Shown piece by piece: positions 29,786 through 61,789 of a stretch of DNA of 64,000 nucleotides. The translations under genes and the position numbers were made by a program. The notes below the pieces were generated by a model. That model did no database searches. It was not told the origin of the DNA and saw only the letters and a program-made list of their open reading frames with translations. Position 1 is the first letter of the stretch. The number at the start of each line of letters is the position of its first letter. The stretch is taken from NCBI RefSeq assembly GCF_964019385.1, contig NC_088655.1, positions 2,684,238 to 2,748,237 on the forward strand, in the 5' to 3' direction. This stretch comes from Sycon ciliatum. Lineage: Eukaryota; Porifera; Calcarea; Leucosolenida; Sycettidae.

Positions 29786-30655
29786 CCCACCTGTCCCCGC
29801 TGCTTTTCATCATCTTCATCAATTACCTCCCTAGCCTTATGAAGTCTTCAACACCCTTCGTCTACGCCGATGATGTTACTTTGCTTTGTCCCAACACAAC
29901 AGCCAGCCAGGCTACTACTAGGCAACTACTGATGCAGTCAGATGTTGATGCATGTCAAAGCTGGGCCCGCAATTGCGGTGGTGAGTTTTCAGCGGCCAAG
30001 ACATCAGTCCTTTCCACCAGAACCGGTCCTGCATACTTCCTAGACGGCGCACCATTGCAGGTTGTGTCCACCATTAAACATCTGGGCGTCCTGTTTGACT
30101 CAAGGCTATCATTTCAGAATCATTTCGAATCTGTGCTCTCGAAGTTCCGACAACGTGTGAATCTGCTATGTTATTATGTCAAATCGTCTAACAACAAAAG
30201 CACTCATGTCATGATCTTATACAAAGGCTACGTGCGACCGGTGGTGGAATATGCTGCAGCCGTATGGTCGTGTCGTCTCACAGCAAAGCACACAGAAACC
30301 TTGGAGAAAATCCAAGCGCGTTTTGTACGGTCATACCTCAAGAAGAAGATTAAGTTCCAGTACGAAACTACAAGCTAGCGGTGCTCTAGTCTCTCAAGTA
30401 TCGGCGGCAATTCATGTGTTTGGTTACGCTGCATAAGTTTATCTTCCACCACCCTAGTTATCTCTCACAATTAGTTTCAGTGTTTCTAAAAGTGCTCGGC
30501 GGCCTAACAAAATCATTTTACCTAAATACAAGTCGTTATCAAAGTCTATGTTCCTATTTAGAACTTCTGTACTTTGGAACTGTCTACCACCGAAGATGAC
30601 CGCTGCAGACTCCTGATCCCTGCAGGAATTTAAGAAGAGGTTACGTCTATAAAAG
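29786..30655 (+). pseudogene. Non-LTR retrotransposon RT fragment with catalytic YADD
   Basis: Begins abruptly inside an RT domain: SPLLFIIFINYLPSL, FVYADDVTLLCPNT (catalytic Asp pair), STIKHLGVLFDSRLSFQNHF, YKGYVRPVVEYAAAVWSCRL. After a stop at 30376 diverged sequence still encodes the usual LINE tail (FRTSVLWNCLPP, SLQEFKKRLRL) to about 30650. 5'-truncated. Confidence 0.8.
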
Positions 30656-31010
30656 TAATAATAACTTTATTAGGATGACCCAAAGGCTGACCGCCTATCG
30701 TGGGGTCCATTGCATTGAAGGATGATGGTACAAGAGAGTACAGATTGGGAAAGGGGGGGGGACTACGATGTACAGGGTAACGGCATGCCAGCGAATAAAC
30801 CGGAATACTGACAAGAATGTTTGCGCAGCTCTTTCTTGAATACATGGACAGAAGATTCCGAAGTCAATGGGGCCACGTGGGTGGGAGACAATTCCATAAA
30901 AGGGAGGTTTTGAATAAAAAATGTGATTTGGATGTTGTCAAGGCTTTGGGGGGGGGGGGATAATTCTATATACACACGAGTATGCCCATAGAACAACTGG
31001 CATTCCTACA
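30656..31010 (-). pseudogene. Non-LTR retrotransposon 3' end
   Basis: Minus-strand translation contains a LINE C-terminal signature in two frames: ELSPTHVAPLTSESSVHVFK then KELRKH, equivalent to the W.xLP..V....S...FK..L pattern. A separate remnant, opposite to the preceding RT fragment. Confidence 0.5.
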
Positions 31011-31341
31011 CCTCAGCAGTAATTGCACATAACACTTTCCTTTGAAGTTTTATTGTCTCATTCCATGGGTCTGGCTAATTTATTCTATCCCCCCCCCCCC
31101 CTGTTATGCTACCTACTAGTATTCAATATCGCACAAGTGGAGAACCCCTCGATAGGCTATCTGGGAAATCAGGATGGTGTAAAAGTGACATGGATGAGAT
31201 TGGGGGAAGGAACATTATTTCGGTTATAGTCAGGTTGGGTCTAAGTCGCCATGTTTGCATCCAGCGTAGGACACTGCATATCTGAGCCGACACTCGAGAT
31301 ACAAGAGCCGCTGAGGACGAGGACACTGGCAGTAGGGTTGT

Positions 31342-31397
31342 CTCCTCCTCCTCCTCCTCCTCCTCTCTCTCTCCCTCTCTCTCTCCCCCCCCCCCCC
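31342..31397. repeat. (CTC)n/(CT)n/poly-C tract
   Basis: CTCCTC repeats pass into CTCTCT and then about 14 C. Confidence 0.9.
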
Positions 31398-31910
31398 GAC
31401 CTCCTCTCTCTCTCTATCATCATGCATGCTTCCCACTCTCATAATATTAATTTTATCTTATAAGTTTGCATGCTGCACACTGTCATGCAATATTTCTGTC
31501 CTTTGTCATTTTGTGAGAGCGAGTCTGCTCAAGAAACCTCTTCCTGTGAATGAAAATGCAGAAAGCCTCACCACTGCCACTAATTTTGTGAGAGCTTGGA
31601 CAATTCATTTGTCCAGGCAAGAAGGCAGCAATGCCTGTTCATTCTGGCGAAATAAAATGTAATGTACCAACAAGGAGCTTTTGGACTAAATTAAATGACG
31701 GATTAAAGTCGGTTTGTCCAGCTTTTCAATACACTCTTATGATCCATGGACGAAATTAACAACCAGAGGACGAATCTTTGGAGTTGGACGAAATAATTTT
31801 CTGGTTCTGAAATCGGAACCTCACTCAAGCGCTTGCAAGGGGCCTGTGCCTAGCGCCTGGTACATCTACATGGTAGATCTTTACTGTTTAGGCACCCAAG
31901 TCCCAGGATG

Positions 31911-32394
31911 TAGGCCTTGACGGATTATGCTAATATTTTCGTGAAATTATGCTTTTCGCATTGCTGAAAAAATTCCCCGATTATGCTATTTTTATGCTAA
32001 AAGTTATCATAATATTATTATGCCGCATTATCATGATTATGCTTACATATGCTGCTAATGTACATGATGGTTCTGTGCAAAATAACAGGGGAGTTTTTTG
32101 TAGAGGGCGTTGTACTGCAGTAGCAAAAGTTCAACGGGGTCAACGCACCGTCCGACCAAGCTACGAGCGTTAATGATTGTAGTGGACTGGACATATTATC
32201 AAGGGAGTCGTAAACCTCCGACTTCCTGGTGCATCTACTTGTACTTGTACTTGTAGAACATGTACGACTGTATGCGAAAAGGCGGATTATTCCAATTTAT
32301 GCGATTCGTATGCAATTAGCCTCGAATTATGCGATTATTCGATTTTGGTAGGAATTATGCGAAAAATTATGCTAGCATAATCCGTCAAGGCCTA
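31911..32394. mobile_element. hAT-type non-autonomous element, copy 2
   Basis: Same element as 23282-23771 (shared interior including AAAAGTTCAACGGGGTCAAC), same termini, with its own 8-bp duplication CCAGGATG (31903-31910 and 32395-32402). About 0.8 kb upstream of the FNBP1-like start codon. Confidence 0.9.
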
Positions 32395-32519
32395 CCAGGA
32401 TGGCAGAGGACTCGTATCTGCTCACGGGGAGACAGATGAATCCCGGTACATACCACCCTGGGGCCTAATAATAATTTACAACTCCGCCTGAGGAGAGGGC
32501 AACTTTAATAGTTGCTGTT

Positions 32520-33204
32520 TATTTTAGAGGAAGAAATGTTTCTCTATCTACGGTCGTTGCAAGCGGCCGCGGCCGCGGGAGCGCGATATACGCGCGATAG
32601 CGTGTGGAGGAAGCTACACACATTTGTACCACTGTACGAAGCAGTTCCCGCAGTCCTGCAGATTCGAAGGAAAATAGGAAAACCTGGCTGAATTACCGTT
32701 TGTACTTGGCAACAGTGGGTTTTGAAGAAAACCCACCTACTTCGTACGGTGTTGTGCATGCAGCGCAGCGCGCAGGGGGACAGGGCGTGTTCATGGTGAT
32801 CTGGGTGATCGTGTGAGTCCTGAGTTGAGCCTGGATCGAGTAACCAGCCTGGTCGGCCAGGGGCAAGATTTGTTGCGGGAAGACCTCTGATCGGAAAGAC
32901 AACCTCAAAAGGTGGAAGTAACATTAGCTGAAGTGTCTCGCGCCACCAGTGACCTTGGAACTAACTTGCAGAAGTCGAGGTGGAGAAACACTGCGAAGTG
33001 AACACATCGGAGCTTTTGGAAAGACGAATGTGGTTTCCTTGCCTTGAAGAAGGCTCGGATCCTGTTGTTGGTTTTTAGCTCAGGGCAAATTTGGCTGTGT
33101 GACCCTCACATCACCGTTTCGACGGTGTAGAGTTTAGGTTAGGACTTTCTCACCGAATTTTCACACAAGGGAGAGGTGGTGTCGAGAGAGAGGCACGTCC
33201 GGCC
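32520..33204 (+). other. Upstream region / probable 5' UTR of the FNBP1-like gene
   Basis: Starts with a GC/CpG-rich block (GCGGCCGCGGCCGCGGGAGC at about 32561, then CGCGATATACGCGCGATAGC). No gene-like frame conserved. Likely promoter-proximal, as CpG-rich DNA is rare elsewhere here. Confidence 0.4.
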
Positions 33205-54568
<21,364 letters not shown>

Positions 54569-55075
54569 CGGCATGTCACACACACCACAGACACCCGATC
54601 TTGTTTAAACCAACTCTATCATACCTCTTTACTAATTTCTCACAATTTTTTTCGCTGAGTTAGTTCGCATATGCATAAAAGAGCCAGCGCGCCTGTTTCT
54701 TGAGATTTACCCGCAGCCGGCCCCATGATTGCAGTATGGTGGCTAAGCGAGATTGAGATAGCACTTAGTCCAGGCTATGTGTGCAGCACGCATGCACCTT
54801 CTCTCAAATCATGTGTCGCAATCAAGCTGACTGTGCATGTGGCTTTGCTGAGTTACCCTGTGCTGCCGCGCGGCTGTGTGTGCCAAACCGTTTTATTTCG
54901 TCCGGGGCCTCCCCGCGCCAGTTAATTTCCGACGTGGATGTGTTAGCATACTACAAGCAGTCCCTTTCCGTTTTCTTGTCTTGCATGGATTAGAAGTCCT
55001 TGGGAATCGTTCCTGGCTACATTCCGCCATCAGCCTGCTGCGCAAATGTCAATGCTCCGAGACAATGATCTGTAC

Positions 55076-55823
55076 GAGGTGATTTGGCTTTTTTTAACAT
55101 GGTTGTAAAATCACGTTTTTTCAGCCACTTCTAGGCAAGCTACGTCCAAATGAATTGTTGCAAGTGGAAGTGCTATCCTTCATGCCCGTTGTCTCAAAAA
55201 ATGGGAATGATCCCACTTTGGAAAAGAGTGTCTTGAATCATGTCCTACTTTCATAGTATTCTCAGGGTTCAAATAATTGGTGTGTCATTTTTTAACAAAT
55301 TTGTAAAATGGCATCACAAACTGGGATATTCGGTCATCAATGTTCTGAAGTTGATAGATATCACTTCGAGGAATGCTAGTGGATGAAAATTAATCTGTCA
55401 ACTGCATTGTATGCTGCTGAAAAGCCGTGTTTTTGTATTTGTAACTAGTGGCTGTGTCATACGGTAGAATTGGATAGGTAGCATAGCAGCCATGTTTTAC
55501 TGTTCTTCACTGTTGTCTTTAGCGATGGCAAGACGGCCTGACGTCGTCCAAAGGCTCTGCGGCCGCGGAAGCAATTCACAGCCCTCCTCGTCCATTCAAG
55601 GGCTTATTTTACACATAATGGCAAAACACCCACCACTAGTTATACCGATGTGGCAGGGAGAATTAATTATATGCACCAAATTGAAATTTTAGGATAAACT
55701 GGCTCTCATTTGTCACCACCCATGTTTCGATACAGCCATCTGGAGCAGAGAAATAGCCAAAAGAAAAGCAAATTTTACGCATTTCTTAAAAAATGCCAAA
55801 TGTTAAAAAAGCCAAATCACTTC
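55076..55823. mobile_element. MITE with GTAC flanks
   Basis: GAGGTGATTTGGCTTTTTTT at left; inverted AAAAAAGCCAAATCACTTC at right, with GTAC on both sides. 748 bp, no coding content recognised. Downstream of the FNBP1-like stop. Confidence 0.7.
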
Positions 55824-56819
55824 GTACTGCTGTTTGCATACTCTGTGAACAAAGCCCTATAACATAGGCTATTATATTATTATAACGGCTATATGATTCA
55901 TAATAATGTATGGTTGAGACTTGCAGCGCAATGATTGTTGCACTCACTGACACAAGCAATAGTGTCCTCAGCAGGGAGTCGTTTGGGTAGGACTCCATTT
56001 CATCGAGAATGTATGGAACTGCAAATAAGCCGCTTGATTCCCTCTATCGACTCCTGAAAACGGTTGTTCTCAGGCATCAAGTACAATCACCTGATATACC
56101 AGGGGTTGGATAGTATCGATAAGCCACAGCAAATAATTATTTGATGTGTGGAGCCAATACGAAGGTACGTTAAAAAATATGATGGCATTTGCATGTAACA
56201 GGCCCCTTGGAAAAAAGGGGTTCTCCTGCAAGTTTTCCACCGTTGTAGAGAATACGACAATTGCATGGGGTGGTTTCTGAAGTTATGAACTGAAATGGAG
56301 TGAAGAATCCTGGAGAAACGCTGCACTTGGCAAGCTATGAACGGAAATACTCAGGGGCGGCTTGCAAGTCTTGGACTACATGTAAATTGTATAACCACTC
56401 GCCTCAGTTAGCTATGGAACGGTCGAAAGCCTACACTGGAATCTCCCCATGTCATGCATAAATCCACATTCAGACCACAAAACACAGTTCAAAGCAGTAT
56501 ATCCAATTTGGATCTAGTTTATTGTAAAAGAGGAAAAGCAATGACAGCCAAGGGAGCAAAGTGCAGTAGCGACTTGACATCTGTGACCAAGAGCAAAGAA
56601 ACAGAGAAGAATGCAGTTAGGACGAGGACAAGAACACAGAACCAGGCACAGAACTCCTTGCAAGTGAATGGCCTCAGAAAACATAAAAAAGTGTCTTTCA
56701 CAGACAAGCTCAGGCGAAAGATGGTGTTGTTTGAGTTCATCATCAGCCAATGCAAAACCAGGTATACATCTGACTGTTGGCTTACCATGTATGCAGCAGG
56801 GAGGCGTTATTGTAGAAGC

Positions 56820-57482
56820 CAATCATCCCGGAGATAGCAGTCATCTGAAAAGACACGAAGGACAAACCATACATCCAAAAAACAATGAAGATAAGTGGCT
56901 GGACACACCACAAGGCAATACGTGCTAGTGAGAGCAAGCAATGTCTCGCCATTGGGTGATGCTGTTACGATGTGTGAGTATTTCACCAGACCAGCGACCG
57001 TGTTAGGCGACATTTCAATGTGGGCCTCAAATTGAACCGGGCTAAACATGAGAACAGTCAAGCGCAGTCTTCGAAAGGGCCAAGGGAAGGGGAGGGGGGT
57101 CTTACCTTGTTTGCAAAGGCAGGTAGGCGCAAAGGGAAGGGGAGGGGGGTCTTACCTTGTTTGCAAAGGCAGGTAGGCGCTGCTTGCATAACTAAATTAT
57201 CCAAGAGAGAGCAGTCACCTGTGAAAAGACATGAAGCACAAACCACACATCCAGAATCAAACAATGAAGATAGGTGACTTGACACGCCAGGCATTGACCA
57301 CACACAAGACAATGCATGCGAGTGAACGGACGTGGCAATGTCTAGCCATTGGGTGATGCTGTTACGGTGTGTGAGTATTTCACCAGACCAGCGACCGTGT
57401 TAGGCGACATTTTAATGTGGGCCTCAAATTGAACCGGGCTAAACATGGGAACAGTCAAGCTCAGTCTTCGAAAGGGCCAAGG
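56820..57482. repeat. Direct duplication of a ~280-bp segment plus a 50-bp duplication
   Basis: 56825-57080 and 57205-57482 share CCATTGGGTGATGCTGTTAC, GTATTTCACCAGACCAGCGA and CAAATTGAACCGGGCTAAAC. Between them GCAAAGGGAAGGGGAGGGG..GGCAGGTAGGCGC is repeated twice (about 57080-57180). Confidence 0.85.
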
Positions 57483-58104
57483 ATTTCATAGCATATGCAA
57501 AACCAATAATGAAGTATAATTATTAGTTGAAAATTGGAAATCCTTACAACAGGAAACATCATTCATGCGTGGAAACTTGCCTATGAAAGTTTCTGGATAT
57601 GTGAACAGCAAACGTTGAGCTCAGAACCTGGAAACAGAGAAATAGAACGCAGGCAAAGCGAAATTCGAGAATGCAACGTAATCGGGGTTGTATTGCCAAA
57701 CAGCAGTCGGCCTGCTCAGGGTTAAAAAGCTCATTTGCGTACACGGTTTAGTTCACGCAAATATATGGGATCATCCTAGCAGGCTGGAATCGTTGACCAA
57801 AGTCTGTGAAATACAGTTGGTCGCCATCTTGGATAAGAAGTATATTACTAGAAACGTGTTGTATCGATCACGCTTCTCAGGGACAGACATAATTCCAAGG
57901 GTAGGACTTACGTTAGTATCGAAGTAGATACAGCGCAGCATATATCTCGAATTCCGCTGGACATAATCTAAACTCCGGTATCGGTCAAATTCCGGTACGA
58001 TTCATCGCCATCATCTAAACAAAACAAAAAAAAAGATGGAAGGAAAAGAGTTTAGGAAAGAAACGTGGCAGAATAGACGGTACACGAAAAACGATCCAGG
58101 AATT

Positions 58105-58547
58105 GCCTCAGCAAGAGAGTTAACAGATCTTTCACAGGCCTTACGACCTCAGTCGAAAGATGGTGATGTTGTTTTACTCGTCCTCGACAAGTCGAAAAAG
58201 AAAAGAAACGGAAACGACCGAAAGAAAACAATACGGTATCTATCCTTGCAAAACGACAAGAAACAAGACATACCTTGAAAAAGTAAGGCGGACAAGATTC
58301 CAGACACAGTGGCAACTTTCTTCGGCAGGTCGGAGTGCCACGTCCACATCATGTTTCGTAAATCAGATCTGGAAGAAAAGGAAACACAACAGTTATATTG
58401 AGAGATTGATGAATGATGGACTGCAAGTTTTACACGTGTCCGAACAAAGAAACAAAAGGCCTCAGCAAGAGAGTTAACAGATCTTTCACGAGCCACAAGG
58501 ACTTCAGTCGAAAGATGGTGATGTTGTTTTACTCGTCATCGACCAGC
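58105..58547. repeat. Direct duplication of a ~90-bp segment
   Basis: GCCTCAGCAAGAGAGTTAAC, AGATCTTTCAC and CAGTCGAAAGATGGTGATGT occur at 58105-58195 and again at 58460-58547. Confidence 0.82.
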
Positions 58548-59546
58548 CCAATCAGAGGGCTCCAAAGAAAAGGAAATCAGGAGAGAAAAAACAAAAGCAC
58601 GGGCTGAAGTCCAAAAAAACCAACTCACCAAAACATTTTAGTTGAAGGTGCGGGTTTCATCCAGGCAGAAGAAGGTGGTGATTTACCACATTGCACAGGC
58701 GGCGCGACATAATTCTGCCCAGAACGACGTGTTCAACAGATCAAACAAGCTGAGACGCAGAAACTCCTTCCACCGTCTCCTCCAAAGAACAAGAAAGGAA
58801 GACAACTCCCTCTACCGAGTTCCTGGCTTTTTAGCCGAAATTTTGCGTTGCCATAGAAAAAATGGCGCTCAACTGCCGCGTCGAAAGTAGGAGCGCAGCC
58901 TGCAAGGCCGCAACCTTTGCTTGCTTTGCCGAAAACTAAAAACTAAAATCTTTATATGAAATACAACGACGTTTCTTCAGGTGCCAACCGAAAAAGTTGT
59001 CGTTGTTACCTTATTCCGGGGCAGATCGGGAGAACTGAGGTTTACCATTTTCATACTGTGAGCCTGAGGTTTGAAACGGTAAAAAGGCCGTCCATTCAAT
59101 ACGATTATACTATTTTGTTAGCTTGATCTCAGTCGTTTCGAAGTAACTAGTTACTTTATTCCCAAGCCACACACACACACACACACACCTGTTATTCAGT
59201 GTTGGAGGGTTTGAAGCAAAAAAGATGCTTTATGCTGCGCTCTGTGTTTTGGAAGTACATTTAAGCTGATCGGAATCGCGTGTGTAAGCCATCCACCGTC
59301 ATGGTGCTGCTGCGAGTAAGTGAACAACCGTTCAACTTCTGGTGATCATGTTGCTGCTGGTGTTAGAAATCTGTATTCTCACAATGGCCAGTGGCAGTAA
59401 GACAGGTGCTGCTGCTGCTGCTGTTGCTGTTACTTACTTAAAATTAGATGACACACTATGCACAGAATAGAGAATAGGGAGGAAATCAGGAAAAGTATGT
59501 TATTACTCAAGCACTTCACACTCTTGGAATCATGAGGCGACAAGTA

Positions 59547-59786
59547 CAGTAGAGTCGCGCGCCCAAGAACGTTGTTTCCAAGGGGTTAGCCTGGGGCGTT
59601 CTTATTTTTCAGAAATCTGGCTGTGTTCTTATAGCACGTTCTTAGAAACAAACCATACTGGATCATATGTATCCCACAAGCTGCTAGAAAACCAACACTG
59701 CCGTTCTTAGCTTTAGACTGTGGTGTTCTTAGAATTTCAGGCTGGACGTTCTTGGGCTCGACGTTCTTCAGCGCGCGACTCTACTG
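59547..59786. mobile_element. pogo/Tigger-like MITE (CAGTAGAGTCGCGC termini)
   Basis: CAGTAGAGTCGCGCGC and inverted GCGCGCGACTCTACTG, with TA on both sides. CGTTCTT/AAGAACG recurs about eight times inside. Confidence 0.8.
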
Positions 59787-59917
59787 TAGGGTGGTGTGCT
59801 GGGCCTCAACACACCACTATCGTATAAAGCAAGCGCAGGTACATGCAGTCGACCATAGCATGTAGAGCCTAGCTACCTGGCGGTCAACTGGAAGGTGCCC
59901 AGGCTACGCTGCTGGCT

Positions 59918-60145
59918 GGTGGTGGTGTCTGTGTTGTTGGTGCTGGTGGTTGTGGCGCTGCTGTTGTTGGTGGTGGTGGTGGTGGTAGTGGTGTCTGTGT
60001 TGTTGGTGCTGGTGGTGGTGGTGCTGCTGCTGCAGGCGGTGCTGGTGGTGCTGGTGCTGATGGTAACAGACTGGGTGGTGCTGGTGGTGACAATAATGCT
60101 GTTGATTGTGGTGGCGGCGGTGCTGCTGGTACTGGTTGTGACTAA
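59918..60145. repeat. Imperfect GTG/CTG/TTG trinucleotide region
   Basis: GGTGGTGGT, GCTGCTG and GTTGTTGGTGCTGG motifs, with a larger duplicated unit (GGTGTCTGTGTTGTTGGTGC at 59932 and 59990). Open frames across it are low-complexity artefacts. Confidence 0.85.
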
Positions 60146-60312
60146 GTGTGGTAATAGTGGTTTTTTTTCATGGGTCGATGCTGCTGCTGCTGTCGTCATT
60201 TGGATTGGTTACGGTGAGGGCTGCGTCCCACCCGCCTGTGCGGATTCACAGGAAGTGTGAGTTACGAAGTCTGAAGAAAATGTTGAACGGTCTCTGCTGG
60301 GATGACGACTGC

Positions 60313-60386
60313 ACCATAGCTCCGTGGTTAGAGCATCACTGGCTACAAGCGAGGGTCCCTGGTTCGAGTCCTGGTGGTGACAGTCA
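60313..60386 (+). other. tRNA-like sequence (pseudo-tRNA or SINE head)
   Basis: Contains a Pol III A box (TAGCTCCGTGG) and B box (GGTTCGAGTCC), with ends CACCATA and TGGTGGTG that can partly pair. The anticodon arm is poor. More likely a tRNA-derived SINE head or pseudogene than a working tRNA. Confidence 0.45.
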
Positions 60387-60733
60387 ATTTTTTCTTCAGA
60401 CTTTTCCCGTTTGTGTGTTTCCCTCAAACCAGTGAATATTTTATTACTAATTATTAGTAATTGCCTATTCACACCAGCACTGGAGGGGACACAGTGAAAA
60501 TAAGGCAGCGTCGGAACACCGTCCTCCCTACATGTCACATCCGCCTAGGTCGCGGGGGGGGGGGGGGGCAGGGATATGAACCACTCCCTACTAGATGAAG
60601 CAAAAGCGGTTGCAGTGCGTGTCGTGAAATCTGGAGAGGGATATTCACATTGAAGGGGAGAAGAGCTATTAAATTTTCTTAATTTTGTCATTTCAGCATT
60701 TGCTTGGTGAATACCTCACATCTAGTTATGAGC

Positions 60734-60895
60734 ACAGTCAACTTTGCGTATAACGACACTCGGCGGGACATCGGAAAAGTGTCCTTTTACCCGATGTCTC
60801 ATTATATGTGTCACAGTTAGATGGGACTTGGCTCTGGGCACGGAAATTCTGTCGTTATTCGCGAATTGTCGTTATATCCGCAGCAAAGCTGACTG
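60734..60895. mobile_element. pogo/Tigger-like MITE (CAGTCAACTT termini)
   Basis: CAGTCAACTTTGCGTATAAC at left and inverted GTCGTTATATCCGCAGCAAA..GACTG at right; same family as 48194-48386. About 100 bp before the visible MAN1B1 anchor exon. Confidence 0.7.
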
Positions 60896-60991
60896 TACAT
60901 GTCCATGTCCATACCGGCAGGCAAGGCAATGACGCAAGCATGTGTACTAGTATCTCTAAAAGTCTTTGTGCATGCATGTTGTTACACGCAG

Positions 60992-61789
60992 GGTTTCTAC
61001 CGGCTGACGCGGCTGCAGAAGACCATAGTGCTGGCGGCGTTCGTCGTCTCCACCTTCTACTTGCTGACGGTGGCGTACGCGGAGCATTGGCAACATCACA
61101 AGCAGGTGCAGGACCGCGTGAACGAGGAGCTCCAGGCCACGCTGGCCCCGCTGGACGACGAGATCGACAGCCACCGCAAGCAGGCCAAGCAAGCGCTGGA
61201 GATGGCGGCGCTGGTCAAGCGGCCCAAGCGCGGCCCGCCCGGCCGAGTGCACCACTTGCCGCCGGAGCATCGCGACGCGTTCGTGGACCACGACGCCGGC
61301 GCTCATCAGCACAACAACGACGACGCTGGCAAGGAGCCTCAGGAGCACGTCGATCACGACCGGCTGAAGACGGCGGAGACGACGACTGCTCCCGCAGTTG
61401 CTGTGGCAACCACACAGGTGCCCAGCGGCGAGGATACGTCGCACACCCAGGCACGGTCGGTCAACGAGCGACAGCAGAAGGTGATTGAGATGTTCCGGCA
61501 CGCCTGGAAGGGCTACAAGGCGCACGCCTGGGGCCACGACGAGCTGAAGCCCATCTCGAAGTCGTCGTCGGAGTGGTTCCATCTCGGCCTGACGCTGGTG
61601 GACAGCTTGGACACGATGTGGATCATGGGCTTGAAGCCGGAGTTCCAGGAAGCGCGTGACTGGGTGGCTACGCAGCTCAACATGGATCAAGACCGCGACG
61701 TGAACCTGTTCGAGACGACCATACGCGTGCTGGGCGGTCTTCTCAGCACGTATCATATGTCACAAGACCCCATGTTCCTCGAGAAAGCG
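60992..61789 (+). CDS. MAN1B1: MAN1B1 exon: membrane anchor, stem and start of GH47 domain
   Basis: Acceptor GTTACACGCAG, donor GTGAGT; 266 codons starting GFYRLTRLQ. Higher GC than the surroundings. The frame has no stop back to about 60899, but human alignment (KQLSRLQ) suggests an earlier exon carries the N terminus. Confidence 0.93.

Larger units (their letters stand above)
55824..59540. other. Intergenic region, no recognised gene
   Basis: Apart from the two local duplications described separately and a short (AC)n tract at 59167-59189, I see only short unsupported open frames. One at 58036-58278 is lysine-rich, overlaps a duplication and has no known family. Confidence 0.45.

Noticed and set aside
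58036-58278. Lysine-rich 80-codon frame
   Set aside because: Overlaps a local duplication whose second copy is out of frame; no family recognised.
60808-61488. 226-codon plus-strand frame and 266-codon minus-strand frame over the MAN1B1 exon
   Set aside because: Shadows of the GC-rich MAN1B1 coding exon; the MAN1B1 frame has the conserved protein.
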